Part shown: one piece after another, positions 10,165 through 22,400 of the stretch
Layout of the letters: every line of letters starts with the position of its first letter
Numbering within the stretch: position 1 is the first letter of the stretch
Assembly: GCF_004011695.2 (NCBI RefSeq)
Contig: NC_082405.1
Location: forward strand, 992,001-1,056,000
Reading direction: 5' to 3'
Source of the DNA: Ascochyta rabiei
Lineage: Eukaryota; Ascomycota; Dothideomycetes; Pleosporales; Didymellaceae
Length of the DNA: 64,000 bases
The notes under the pieces: generated by a model
Told to the model about the DNA's origin: nothing
Seen by the model: the letters and a program-made list of their open reading frames with translations, nothing else
The model's database searches: none
Position numbers and translations under genes: made by a program

Positions 10165-13100
10165 ATGACCTCCCCTGCTGCTGCTGCTGCTCTCCCCGAG
10201 ACCGAGGATTTCGAAAGCATCACCGGTGCGCAGGAGAGTGCTGAGCCGGCGTCGTCATCGTCAACAACGCCCACGCCCACGCCCACGGCAGCCTCTTCGC
10301 GCGAGAACTCGACGTCCAGCCAGGCCTCGGTCGTGCATGCGCCTGCATCCAGCACTCAGAGCAGTGCAGCAACGCAGATCCCCTCGATGCACCGCCCATC
10401 CCTCGCGCGAGACCGCACGCTCAACGTGTCCGGCTCGCCGTCGCCAGCCAGCTCGGCGCTCAACTCACGCGATGCTTCGCCTGCACGCAGTCTGCAACGC
10501 AACACCAACGCGCCGCCCGCCTCGACCGCCAGGTCCCAATCTGGCCTCCGTTCACGCAAGAGCAGCACCGACGTCAGCCCCAACCGCGGACCCGGCACAA
10601 ACTCCCCAGGGCTCTCGGCTGCTGCCATCCAGCGCGCCCTCTCGTCTACCAGCATCCCCCAACTGCCGCCTGTCTCGTCCTCCGACTCGGTCAAGGCACC
10701 CCGGCCGCTCAAGTCTCCCTCCGCCCTCGTCTCTGGCGACAGCACCCCCCATTGGCCGCACTCGCCGCGCCTCAAGTCTCCCCCGCCGCCCGACGCCCGT
10801 TCCCATTCGCGCTCACGCCGCAACTCTCTGCGCTCCCAGACGCGGAGGCCTGAGGCTCCATCGACGCCCTCAATCGTGGTCCAGCACTCTTCGCCCTCGC
10901 CTGCCTCAACCTCTCGTGCTCCAGCCGCCGACGAGGCGGTGACGCCGGGCGACCAGGACGAGCCCATCATGAGCTTGTCCATGAAGGCGCCGTCCCGCGG
11001 TGCCAGCGGCGTGGCTCCCAAGCTGGCGACTGTGCAGGAGTCTAGTCTGCCTGCAACGCCGGGCTTTGACGGCGTTGAGCCGCAAAGGTGAGCCTTTCCC
11101 CGCAGCGCCCCACTCTTTGTCATGGCGACGCACGCACGTTGCAGCTACGCACGGAGCGAAAAACCGTACCAACTAACAACCATGCTAACGGCTATCGCAG
11201 CTTCACGCCCACAGCAACCACGCATAAGAAGTTCGAGGAAGACCGCAATGACGTCAGTTCGTCAAAGGTTACCGAAGACCTCAGTAGCCGAAACAACAAC
11301 GCGAACAACAACAATATGCATACCGGCAGTGGCAGCGACAGTGGCACAAAGAACGGCAGGAAGGGCAAGATGCAGGAGCAGCGATCCTCGTCCACCCACC
11401 GAGTGAGCAGCAACGTCTCCACCAAGCCTTCGTTGACCTCGCTGTCATCGCGAGCCCGCGATCCACCCCTGCGCAACATGACGGTGGAGACGGAGACGGT
11501 TCCATCCATAGCGCAGGCCACCATCAGCAACCAAGATCGCTCTGCCTCGGGGCGTGTCGACGGCAGCTTGCGATTGAAGCCAAGCAACGAGACAATACGG
11601 CCCAAGAAAGAGAGGAAGCCCCCAAAGCGAAAGGCACCGTCAATCCACTCGGGCACTGGTAGGTCCTCGCAACTTTCATATCACTACCGCATTCCTAGCA
11701 GGCCCGACATGGCCCCACGATCAAACACCGCGTCCTCATACGGGAGTCAGATGTCACTGCGCTCCTACGACGACCGGCGATCGATGTTGACCATGTCACC
11801 ACCTGCAAGTCCAGAGATGGCCGTTTCCGCTTATGCTCCATCGCTCAGCTATTTTTACTCGAATACTAACTCAAGCTCCCGTAAAGCTTCGTCAAAAGCA
11901 GATGTCTTCGAACAGAAAGTTGCTAGCGCAGTCGACGAAGCCAACTCTTCCGACTCGGACGCTACGTTCATCTACGAGTCCAACCCACCCGAACATCAAC
12001 CTCACCGCAGCCGGGGTCACCACTCCAGAACGCCCAGCATGACATCCATCGCCAGTCTTGCCGACCCACGTTTAGCGATACGCAATGAGCACAAGAACCC
12101 CGGCAAGAAGAGCAGTATGAAGTTTACCAATCCTTACAACAACCCAAACCTCGACCTCGATGGCATAGATCGCGGTGAAGGAACGATACGTTTAGGGTCT
12201 GGCCGCGCCGGCACAGGCAGCCACCATCACCACATCGGCCGACACGGCCAAGGCCGTGGCGCTCTTAGTCACATTTTGCTGAATGATGACGCCGCCTCCT
12301 CCATGTCGCAGTCCTCGCGCGGACGTGGACCCTCTTCGCGGCACCCATCGCAGCCAAACAGTCCTCGCTTCCATAATTTTACCGTCGCGAACGGTACTGT
12401 GAACGGCAACAACAAGTATGGAGAGCTGTCCGCCTACGACATTGATGCGGGCATCGTCGCTGATGATGAGCGTACGCCACTGATTCCATCAAGCCGAAGT
12501 CCCAGAGTCCGGACTCCACGCCGAAGAGACAGCGTAACTCTTAGCAACCTGCAACGGCAGCTAGATCGCAGACATCGCAACGAAGGCGGTTGGTGTCGCC
12601 GTTTCGCTGGGTGTCTTGTGCTATCTATTCTGCTTCTCGTCGTTGTCTTTAGCTCGGTCGGGCTTGTGTTCGCGACCACGAAGCCTTTGACCAACGTGGG
12701 CATTTACGAGATCCGGAATGTGGTGGCGAGCCAAGAGGAACTGATATTGGATTTGGTCGTCGACGCTGTGAACCCAAATATCATTGGCGTCACGATCACC
12801 GATATGGACGTCAGCATATTCGCAAAGAGCAAACACGTTGGCTCAGACAAGTGGTGGCACGAACACGGCAACGGCGTACCGCACAACAACGAGGAAGACT
12901 GGCAGTCCATCGAGGCCTCTGACGTTGTTGAAGCAACCGACAAAACTCCAGACGGTGTTGACGAAGGCACAGATCCTATCGAAGATCCAGACGTCGGTGA
13001 GCCTCGTACTATGTTGCTCGGCCGCATATTCCATTTTGATTCACCGTTGAACTTCGATGGCTCATTCTGGCAACGACACTGTGCTGAATCGATCGGTGAA

Positions 13101-13412
13101 ATTCGCTTGACACATCCAGGGAACAAGACCGAAGCCGGTGGGACAAAGCGGTGGGAGGAAGTCTCGCAGTACCCTTTCGAACTCATCGTGCGGGGCAACT
13201 TCAAATACCAGCTTCCACTCAGCACGCGAGATCTCAGCGTCGTAGTAACGCATACCTACCATTATGATCCGGACGCCGAGAAGAGAAGGTTGATCAAGGC
13301 CGACGAGAGTAGGGTCGAGCCGACAAAAACAGAGCATCCTGCACATGCTGTACCATCCAAACCCCTAGGGAGGTACGACCGCAGAGTCGTTCCAACCCTC
13401 CAATGCCGCTAG
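10165..13412 (+). CDS. VAC7: Vacuolar segregation protein Vac7, Fab1 kinase activator
   Basis: join(10165..11087,11201..13412), 1044 residues. The 113-nt intron joins in phase 2 to give PQSFTPTATTHKK. The first ~765 residues are low-complexity, rich in Ser, Pro, Arg, Asn and His. One transmembrane helix follows at about 774-797 (FAGCLVLSILLLVVVFSSVG). After it comes the conserved lumenal part, beginning TTKPLTNVGIYEIRNV and continuing through LDLVVDAVNPNIIGVTI, the diagnostic core of the fungal Vac7 family. In yeast Vac7 activates the PI3P 5-kinase Fab1 at the vacuole, controlling PI(3,5)P2 and vacuole size. The last ~20 residues are uncertain, because a further intron near 13370 cannot be excluded. 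Confidence 0.88.
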
Positions 13413-14381
13413 AGGGGTCGCCTATTCCATTTTGTACAACACCAGTACTCGAACTCCTGAGGGGCCAGCGTCCATTCGCGGTTCCAGATATCACGGCCGA
13501 AAGCAATCAGACACCTTCATACAAACGAGTTCACGACCCATAGACTTACAATATCCGGTCTCCCGTTCTGCTTCATCAGCGAACCCGGCCACATGATCGT
13601 CCTCCCTATTACGGCTCTACAGCCTAACGATTTCCTTTCTGCTCTGCTTTTTGCTTTACATGCATTCCTGCGCGAGCCTGTCGTGGAGGCTCGCGATATG
13701 TATACGTTTTGGGTGTATTCACAACGCTTGCGAAATCAACGCGCTTCAGCGAAGGTGTTTTTGTCGGTTCCTACTGTTGGACACTTCATATTCTCATACC
13801 TTTCGAGAGAGAAAAAGGCCTTGAGGCCTGACCCCCTTATCACCAATCTTCCCCTTCATGTGAGCGTTATTTAGCTACTTCAAGCTCTTGTCTTCGGTCT
13901 CTCTAAGGCTTTGAGCAAAGGAATCAAAATTTGATTGCGGTCTCTGCTGGCCTGCATATTCCTGCTTGTACTTCTGCACGCTCGTTGAGTGATTTAACAT
14001 TATATGCTGGGGTGTTCTAGCACCACTGCCTCATATCTTCTTTGTCACTGCAAACCTGAGTCCCTCAAGCGTCAGAGATGCTTTCCATGTTGGGGTCTTG
14101 GTTTCTCGTCACGGGTGCTCCCGCGAGACAGTACTGAATTTTGATTGGACTTATTTCGGTGCAATATAGTTCATGCACATGCTAAAGCGGGGTGCATACA
14201 ATGCATCCCACTCAGGAAAGAGATGATCAGGAATTGCTCAAGTCCAGCGTTTTCGGTATATCTATCTCCATACATGTTCCATCTTGGCGAGATCAGCAAC
14301 ACGTCCTGTATATCGACCGCCCTTACATTGGACGCTAGACCTTCAAGCCTGTGAACCGATTTCTCTGTGACAATTGCTGTC
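13413..14381. other. Intergenic, about 1 kb
   Basis: Downstream of Vac7 and upstream of the secreted beta-propeller gene. A 93-codon frame at 13593-13874 has no recognisable character. No RNA gene or repeat seen. Confidence 0.5.
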
Positions 14382-15615
14382 ATGCTCTCTCGGCGCTTCC
14401 TTTCGTTGGCCGCATGGCTAGTAGCATTCGCTGCTGCACAATCATGTGTCACAGATAACGACTGTAGTCTTAACGGTCTCTGCCTCCCTAGCACCAAAAC
14501 GAATGCTACTTCGACCTGCCGCTGCGATCCCGGCTGGTTTGGTGATGATTGCGGACGGCTCGATCTTGCGCCCGCAGCGAGATACACGGGTTTCAACGAG
14601 ACCAACGCCACTGCGCCGAACCATTACAGCAATCGTGGCAACTCCTCCTGGGGCGGCCAGATTGTTCAAGACCGGGATGATCCGAAGCTTTTCCACCTCA
14701 TCTACGACCAGTTTGCGTACGGCTGTGGATTGAGTGGCTGGCGACCCACAAGCTTCATTGCCAGAGCAGAGAGCACGAGTGGGCCTCAGGGGCCGTATAT
14801 ATGGAGACAAAATATTACGTCGAGTTTTAGGCATAATGCGTATGTGTACTGGAGTCCGGCAGACAGGAAGTATTTGCTCTGGAGCATCGGCGTGAACATC
14901 CCGGATCCGAAGCAGTGTGGTGGGATCAACAAGTATGCCATGCACATCATGATGAGGTTTCATTGTACAAGTCCAGATGTTGACGCGGTACAGAGCTCAG
15001 TGGCCGAACAACATATCCGTCTCCAGCGCTCCCACAATCCGCGGACCATGGGCCCCGTTCAAGATCCTAATAAACGGAACGAATCCAGCTCCGGCACCTC
15101 TCTGGTCGCCGAACCATCCCACAGGCGAGACTATCCTCGCCGCCGAAGACCTCAGTATCTTCACAGCCCCGTCCTACGACGGTCCTTACAAACAAGTCTT
15201 CTCGGCGCCGTGGAACACCTCAAACTACTCCCCTACCTGGGCGGAAGATCCGTTCCTCTGGCGCGACAAGCGTGGACACTGGCACGCGCTCGCGCACTGG
15301 ATGATTGACATCACCGAGCGCGGCGTCAAATACCCGCGGGTAGGAACACATATGTATAGCAGGAATCTGACGGGTCCGTGGACGTTCAAGTTGCAGGAGG
15401 CCTTCAACTCGACGGTAAACTTCACGGATGGAAGTGTGGAGACGTTCAACAGGAGGGAAAGGCCAAAGCTGTTCTTCAGTGATGATGGGGAGGTGACACC
15501 GCTGTATATGGTTAATGGGGTGCAGAGGTTGGGCAGCTCGACGGAGAGCTACACCCTAGTGCAGCCGGTAGGGAACAAATGGAGGGAGCTTGAGGCGGGA
15601 TTGGGCTTTTCGTGA
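14382..15615 (+). CDS. Secreted protein: EGF-like module plus GH43-like beta-propeller
   Basis: join(14382..14932,14994..15615), 390 residues. The first ATG is 14382; the upstream in-frame GTG at 14367 is not a start. A signal peptide spans residues 1-20 (RRFLSLAAWLVAFAAAQ). Six cysteines at 22, 28, 34, 46, 48 and 57 have the EGF spacing and end in the typical GWFGDDC. The rest resembles the five-bladed beta-propeller of GH43/GH62-type enzymes: WGGQIVQDRDDPKLFHL, SWGV-like turns, AEDPFLWRDKRGHWHAL and a late RRERPKLFF motif. Many NxT/NxS sequons support secretion. The 61-nt intron (GTATGC...CAG) is preferred; a 37-nt alternative from donor 14957 is also in frame. Glycan-active or glycan-binding function is inferred; the substrate is unknown. 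Confidence 0.8.
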
Positions 15616-15970
15616 AATCTCAAGGTGAAGGCCTGGGATACGAGAGAAGGGGAAAGTAACATGCAGAAATCCAAATACCGACTCTAAGCTGCTTGCTTTG
15701 CGCTGCTGTTCTTCTCCACCTCCCCATGGCCCCCAAAACTTGCCGTTTCGTGCTCGTCAGCCATGCAGCATGGAAAACCAACCTAGCTCCACCCCCACCC
15801 CCAAAGAAATAAAATTTCCCTCTCGTACCAACCCAGCCAACACCATCTCCCCCCACACTCAGCCTCTACCTCATTCCAATGTCTAGATAAATGCACAAAG
15901 TCCTCCCTCGCTCATCGATCCACCAAATGGTGGCGCAACCAAAGCGCGACTCAACAGATCCGTTGAAATG
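15616..15970. other. Intergenic
   Basis: C-rich stretch between the secreted-protein stop and the tRNA. The box-type promoter of the tRNA is internal to the tRNA, and no other feature was seen. Confidence 0.4.
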
Positions 15971-16078
15971 TCCTCCGTGGCGCAATTGGCTAGCGCGTCT
16001 GACTGTTATAACAGTGTGTTATCCGATAATCCGCTTGAGCAAATCAGGAGGTTGAAAGTTCGAGCCTTTCCGGGGGGA
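15971..16078 (+). tRNA. tRNA-Asn (anticodon GTT) with a 34-nt intron
   Basis: Acceptor stem TCCTCCG (15971-15977) pairs with CGGGGGG (16071-16077), with discriminator A. The D arm is GCGC-loop-GCGC. The anticodon stem TCTGA pairs with TCAGG (16044-16048). The T arm GAAAG-TTCGAGC-CTTTC is perfect. The loop reads C-T-GTT-A, giving anticodon GTT at 16005-16007. The intron, 16009-16042, starts one base 3' of the anticodon, the canonical position for the tRNA splicing endonuclease. Removing it gives a 74-nt tRNA. An intronless tRNA-Ile(TAT) reading was considered and breaks the stem spacing. Confidence 0.8.
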
Positions 16079-16092
16079 GATGACACGCGATA

Positions 16093-16133
16093 TTTTTCTT
16101 TTTCAATTTTTTTTCTCTTTTGTTTTTTTTTTT
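16093..16133 (+). terminator. RNA polymerase III T-run terminators
   Basis: Runs of 5, 8 and 11 T residues start 15 nt after the tRNA 3' end, as expected for termination of Pol III transcription. Confidence 0.7.
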
Positions 16134-16577
16134 GGCGGTGCCGTGCTGTTGTTATCTTTGATGGGCGGTGCTGGGTTGTGGTATTCGCGGCCGAGCGCGT
16201 ACACGTGCTGCTATGTTTTATCTCTGTGGGTTTTGTGTAGCGTGTGCATGGAGCGAGGTTGTTTGCTAGACGGTTGTCTTAACTTGTTTGTGTGGCCTTC
16301 AGTGTCATGAGTTTCGAGAAAAAGGGCTGCGCGGTCACAATCCTCTTTAACGAGACGCATAAGCTGTCCTTCCGCAGAGGAAACACCAAGCAAGTTTATC
16401 CACAAGCGTAGGGCTTTTGACCAATAATAACATTTGCATGTTCAGTTGCTTTATGTCACACCAATGAGCTGGTTATGGTTTCGTAGGGAGAAACAATGCG
16501 GTTCTTGTGTAAATCATGTCATTAATTACCATCATGAAACCGAGAAAGACTTGGCTCAAGTCGCAAGAGAACCGTAT
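16134..16577. other. Intergenic
   Basis: Between the tRNA terminator and the phosphoketolase stop codon. Holds the 3' UTR of the minus-strand gene; nothing else seen. Confidence 0.4.
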
Positions 16578-19146
16578 CTAGAAAGGCCACACCCAGTCAC
16601 CAATCTCCTTGGGATCCAGTCCCTCGTGGTAAGAGTAGTTCTTCGCGCGGATCTGCTCGTTGAGCAGTGTCTCGCGTGCCGATGCACCCTTGTTGCCCAG
16701 GCCAGGAATGCGGTCAATGGCATCAATCGCCAAGCTGTAGCGATCGGTACCGTTGCGGATGGCCAGCTCAAGTGGTGTGTCGATGTTGCCCTTCTCCCTG
16801 TATCCACAAACGTGGAGGTTCTGTTGACCCTTGCGTCCGTAGGTCAGCCGGTGGATCAACCAGGGGTACGAGTGGAAGTTGAAGACGCAGGGGACGTTGT
16901 CTGTGAAGATTGCTCGCCACTCGTGCGCCTTCAGACCGTGAGGGTGCTCGCTTGAGTCAATCAGTTTGAAGAGGTCGACGACGTTGACGAAACGAATCTT
17001 CAGTTGTGGTAGATGCGTGCGCAGAAGACCAGTTGCTGCAAGAGCCTCGTGAGTTGAGACATCACCACAAGATGCCATGACAAGGTCAGGCTCTTCGCCT
17101 TTGTCGTTCGATGCCCATTGCCAAATGCCAACACCCTTCGAGCAGTGCGCAATCGCTTGGTCCATGGTGAGGAATTGCAGATGTTCTTGTTTGTCAGCAA
17201 CAATAACATTGACGTAGTTCTCACTGCGCAGGCAGTGATCCATGGTAGAGAGAAGACAGTTTGCATCAGGAGGCAAGTAGATGCGCACGACGTCGGGGCT
17301 CTTGTTAGCGACAACATCGAGGAAACCTGGATCCTGGTGCGTGAAGCCATTGTGATCCTGTCGCCAAACGGTTGCTGTGAGAAGGATGTTGAGCGATGCG
17401 ACCTTTTGTCTCCACTCAACTTCGAGACACTTCTCAATCCACTTGCAGTGCTGGTTCACCATGCTGTCGATGATGTGGATGAAAGGCTCGTAGCTGTTGA
17501 GCAGGCCGTGTCGTCCTGAAAGAATGTATCCTTCAAGCCAGCCCTGGATGTTATTAGCAATAAACTCAGGTATCAACTTCATCCATTCGTACGTACCTCG
17601 ACTGTGTGCTCAGAAAGCATTTCCATAACACGTCCTTCGAAGGCAAGGTTGCCACCATCTTCGTCCTCCTCAAAGTAGTCAGCCATCCAGACCTTCTTGC
17701 CAGCCTCGTAGATTTTGTCAAGCTTGTTGGACTGTGTCTCATCGGGACCGAAGACACGGAAGTCTTTGGGGTTCTGTGCGACAACGTCGCGAAGGAAGCC
17801 TGCGAAGTTCGCCATGCTGCCCATCTTGGACACACCGCCTTTCTTTACTTCTATGCTGTAGTCGCGGAAGTCAGGAACATGCAGCTTCTTCCTGATCAAG
17901 CCACCATTCGCGACCGGGTTGGCACTCATTCGCCTATTGCCCTTGGGAGCCAGCTCCCTCAGCTCGGGAATAAGCTTACCATCCTTGTCGAAGTGCTTCT
18001 CGGGCTCGTAACTACGCATCCATTCCTCAAGCTTCTTGAGGCTCTCGTTGTTGGTCAGAACATCGGTGATTGGAACCTGATGAGCACGCCAGAAGCCCTC
18101 AGAGTAATGCTCGCCGATCTTGCGAGGACCGGTCCAGCCCTTGGGTGTGCGAAGGACGATCATGGGCCAGCGAGGCCTGAAAGCCTTGCCAGAATCGCGA
18201 GCCTGCTTCTGGTATTCTCTGATCTTGGTGATACAGCGCTCCATTGTGGAGGCCATGGCCTGATGCATCGATGGTATGTCGCTACCCTCCACAAAGTAGG
18301 GTGTCCATCCGTAGCCGACGAAGAGAGCTTCGAGCTCCTTGTGGCTTACGCGAGAGAGGATTGTAGGGTTGTTGATCTGGCCATGTCAGTTCACTGGCTG
18401 GACCAACAGGTGGAAGATACTCTTACCTTGTAACCGTTCAAGTGCAGGACGGGCAACACGGCTCCGTCAGTGATGGGGTTCAGGAACTTGGTGGAGTGCC
18501 AGCTTGTAGCCAGGGGACCGGTCTCAGATTCACCGTCACCGACCATTGTCAGAGCAATCAGATCTGGGTGATCGAAGACTGCGCCGAAAGCATGGGAGAT
18601 GGAGTAACCCAGCTCTCCTCCCTCATGCAGACTACCTGGTGTCTCGGGCGTAGCGTGAGAACCAATACCGCCAGGGAACGAAAAGTACTTGAAGAATCTC
18701 CTCAGACCTTCCTCGTCCTCCTTCTTGTCGGGGTAGACCTCAGAGTAGACACCTTCAAGGTAGGAGTTGGAAAGGACGGCAGGCGCACCATGGCCGGGCC
18801 CGGAAATGAAGAGAGCATCCAAGTCGTACTTCTTGATCAGACGGTTCATGTGAATGTAGGTGAACGATTGGCCGGCGTCGGATCCCCAGTGACCCAAGAG
18901 ACGTCGCTTGAGATGATCCAATGTCAATGGATCGCGCAGTAGAGGGTTCCTTCGCAGGTAAATCATGCCCAAGCACATGTAGAGAGAAGCGTGGAAGTAG
19001 TCGGTCATAAGGCGCACTTCATCGTCGCTGAGCGGTGTCTCGTTGACAGAGGACCTGGCAACACCGAATGGCGACAGACTCAGGTTGTCGAGATCTTCGG
19101 TGAGCCTTTCAGGCTCAGGAGCCGGGGCCGTGATCATTGCGTCCAT
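16578..19146 (-). CDS. Xylulose-5-phosphate/fructose-6-phosphate phosphoketolase
   Basis: complement(join(16578..17543,17597..18376,18427..19146)), 821 residues. The introns are 53 and 50 nt, both phase 0. Thiamine-diphosphate enzyme that cleaves xylulose-5-P (or fructose-6-P) with phosphate to acetyl-phosphate and glyceraldehyde-3-P (or erythrose-4-P). Signature parts: GPGHGAPA, SFPGGIGSHATPETPGS, the ThDP/metal motif GDGESETGPLA, the EALFVGYGWTPYFVEG stretch, FRVFGPDETQSNKL, and the C-terminal YPWLIHRLTYGR. Length is typical. The codon at 19254 in frame is GTG, so the ATG at 19146 (MDAMITAP) is the first possible start; ATG 19137 is an alternative. Probably cytosolic. The next gene in the same orientation is a sugar permease. 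Confidence 0.95.
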
Positions 19147-20568
19147 GCTTGCTGTTGTGGTTGGAGGTGCGAGCAGGCGAACGCGTGCCTTTAAGTTAGG
19201 TCTCAGTGGAGATGCGTACGATGATGTAGTGGACGGGAGTGGGCGGAAGTACACAGGTTGTTGAGGGTTTCAGGTAAGACCTCGAGCTCCAGTACGGCGT
19301 ACACGGTCAATCGAAGGCTCAAGGTAAAGTTGCAGGAGCACAAAGAGCTGTGTAACGGGCTTCCAGCTGTATTTGAGCGCGGAGCTGTCAGTTGCGACCG
19401 TTGGACAGCTGGAACTGGAAAGCTCTCCTGATCCATTGCTCCAGCTGTGCCATTGGGCATTGGGCGATTCAGCACCGCTCGTTCAACAGGATTCCATCAC
19501 AAGATGAGCTTTCCACCGAATGAGAGCTGTTCGCTGTTCACTGTTAGCATGCCTTACTGCGTCATGATAGCACGATGACCTGATAAATAAAAGCCGCCCC
19601 ACTTTCACCTATTCGTGTTTAGCGTGAGCAACTGCGTGTCTGACTTGCATCGCGCGTCACGAAAAAAAGTCAAAGCTTCAACTGCCCTACAGACATCTGG
19701 CCATGGCCTCATCGTGACCGTGTCGACGCGAGATTGTCTTCCAATGCTTCTCATCTTCCACAACAAGAGGAAGGGAACCACACTCTTCAGCAGCGCTGTT
19801 TCTCGATCCTTCCGTTCGAGTACTATGGTATCTGGCGAAAGTTTTCGATTTGCTGGTGACGTTGGGCGCGTCCGCCTGCCCCGCGCCTCTCAAAACCGAC
19901 AAACCGAGCACCGAGCTACTGACTCCCCGAGCAACTTAGGATTGCCAATCAAGACCAGCCGTGGCGCGATCCAAGCTTTTCAAAGTATAGGCAGGCTTTC
20001 GCGCCACGACTGGTTGGCATGAAAAGTCCCGATCGTCAGGTAAATAGGGCAGAAATTCTGCCGGGAAGACGTATCCGCGCGTTGATAACGAACATCAGCT
20101 GGACAATCAGATGGACAATCAGCAACATCAAAACTTCGAACAACAAGCGACAAGCTGATTGAAAGAAAGAGATCCACCGTGACGCAAGCGGACCGGCTCC
20201 CAAGAGATCAGGGTAGATTCCGGAATACGAGCGAGCAACCCAGAACCCCGTTTTCGTACGGCGAGTTTCGCCAAACTGATGCTCCAGGTGGGAATGGCAG
20301 CGATCACTCAACCACCATGACCACCTCAGTCACTGAGCCTCTCACGGATTCGTACATCTTAGCTAAAGGCCCTGCTACCTTTGTCGCATGTCTTTGTCAA
20401 GTAGTTGAATGTGCATTTGCTGTCTCTTCGTAGTTACCAAAAGATGTACAAAGCATGAATGACCCCACCGACTAACTCGTTTATCATCTGCAAGCAGTAT
20501 CGACCACTCACCAATGCTTGGCTCTTCCTGTCCACAGCACGTCGCAGCCTTCCTATCCAAGATCCAAT
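19147..20568. other. Intergenic, 1.4 kb
   Basis: Promoter of phosphoketolase at its left side, and downstream sequence of the permease on the right. A 135-codon frame at 19615-20022 lacks family resemblance. Nothing else seen. Confidence 0.5.
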
Positions 20569-22400
20569 CTACTCGTCGTCCTGCACATCGATGACAGTCT
20601 TGCTCCATTTGCGAGCAGGGATCTTGCGCTTGAACATGATGTCAATCTCACGGTAGGACCGGTTCTTCATCTCAGGCAAGAAGAAGTAGGCCACGACAAA
20701 GCAAGCAAAACCGGTACCACCCCAGACATAACCGCACTTGCCGCCAAGGTTTGCTTCCTGCATTGCGTTAGCAACTGTTCATCGCAAGATCCGGAGGGAT
20801 ACGGGTCGTACCTTAGGGTTGAGCATGTAACTAGAGAGGAAAATGCAAGGAATGTTAACGATGTAGTATGAAGCGCGACCGATTCCCGTGGTTAGAGGCC
20901 TCAGGCGGATGGAGGACGTCTCTCCGATGATGACCCACGAAGCGGGCGCAGGCCCCAGTGTGAACAAGACAGAGACAATGAGACCCAAGGACGCCTGTGC
21001 CAGAGAAGCTGCGTTCGAGGCGCCAACAGATGCTGCAATACCGAGAGCGATCAGGAAGCCTACGTTGATGAGTGAACCCCAGACGTAGATGGTACGTCGG
21101 CCAAGGTATGAGGTGAGGATCCAGGAAAGCATGACGAAGACCGCCTGGAGAGCGGAGGTGATGAGACCCAGGGCGAATGCAGTGTTTGTCTTCATGCCAG
21201 CCTCTGTAGTTTGTTAGCATTCTAGCTACAAGTGGGACGGCAGCTATAACAACTTACGCTCGAAAAAGTAGACGGCCTGGTTGGCGATGAGGTTACCCGT
21301 AAGGTTCTGTGCCGCGTACACGCCACACACAATGAGGGTCCTGTACAGATCGGTGCCCTTGAAAAGCTCCAGGTGGTTAGGGTCCTTGACAGTCTTCTCA
21401 ATGTCGATTGTACGGCGCATCATGGCGACAGCCTCGCTGGCGTTCAGTGTTGCCGCGCGTCCCAAGCGAGCAACCGCATGTTCGGCTTCTTCGAGACGTC
21501 CCTTGCGGACCAACCACCAGGGCGACTCGGGCGCCATCCAGAGAAGAATAGCGAGTGGAGTTGGGAACATCCATTGAAGCGCAATAGGGATCCTGGATCA
21601 TTTGTTAGCGAAGCAGTTGCCAGTAGAGCGGAAGAGAACATACCTGTACGCGGATTCATCATCCAGAGTGTTGTAGAAATAAGTTACACCGGTCACGATG
21701 ATAGCGCCAAGAGCCCAGAACATTTGCAGCATCTGGGTAGCAGGGGCGCGCAGCTGGATTGGTGTGATCTCGCTGCAGTATGCCGGTGCGTTGGCGATGA
21801 AGATACCCCAAGGAATGCCCTCGAGAAGTTGGGAGACGAACATGACCGGAAGCGAATCGGCAAAGTAAAAGACAAAGATGAACACGTTCAGGAGCATGAG
21901 ACCAGTGATTGTCGCCCAACGATATCCGATACGACTGGTAAGGGGACCAGCCAGGCAGACGCCGATAATTGCACCAACTGGTCCACCCATTTGAAGCGCT
22001 GATTGCCAACTGGCAACGATAATCATTTTTTCACCGTCAGGCACACCGTATTGCTTCGTGAACGCAGGTAAAGCGATGAAGTTACCCATGAGGAAGACAC
22101 AGTAGGCCTCCATAATCTAAAAACAGTATTAGCAGCAGTCCTCTCATTGGGAACACTGAGCGTGAGGGGCCTGACAATAGTACAAGACATGATGAATGCC
22201 CACAAGGCAGCCATGGGGTACGCCTGGATAGCTTGTAGCACTCCCATGTCATGCTCGACGTTCTCTGCCTCGATCGCAGCCGCCTTGTATTGGGCAGCTA
22301 GTGCCTTCTCATCCAGGTTGTGGGCATCTTCCACTTGAGAGTAGGCCTTCTCAACGTGGTGATCGCCACCGTAAGCCTTGACCTCGACGGGGTCGCTCAT
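20569..22400 (-). CDS. MFS sugar permease, alpha-glucoside (maltose) type
   Basis: complement(join(20569..20757,20812..21203,21258..21592,21644..22116,22176..22400)), 537 residues. The four introns are 59, 51, 54 and 54 nt. Sugar porter of the fungal maltose/alpha-glucoside H+ symporter group. An ~60-residue cytosolic N-terminus precedes 12 predicted membrane helices. Group markers: IIMEAYCVFLMG in helix 1, LEGIPWGIF, the loop motif PESPWWLVRKGR after helix 6, and YFFEQAGM, restored across the third intron. The plasma membrane and disaccharide uptake are inferred from the family; the exact sugar cannot be read. The first donor is GTCAGG, slightly off consensus, but phase and family fit support it. 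Confidence 0.9.

Noticed and set aside
13593..13874. 93-codon ORF downstream of Vac7
   Set aside because: Sits in the expected 3' UTR; no signal or domain.
15971..16078. tRNA-Ile(TAT) reading without intron
   Set aside because: Requires a shifted anticodon stem and a 4-nt loop, breaking D-arm spacing; Asn(GTT) with intron satisfies every stem.
19254..19254. Longer phosphoketolase start (36 extra residues)
   Set aside because: The codon is GTG, not ATG, in a nuclear gene; first ATG is 19146.
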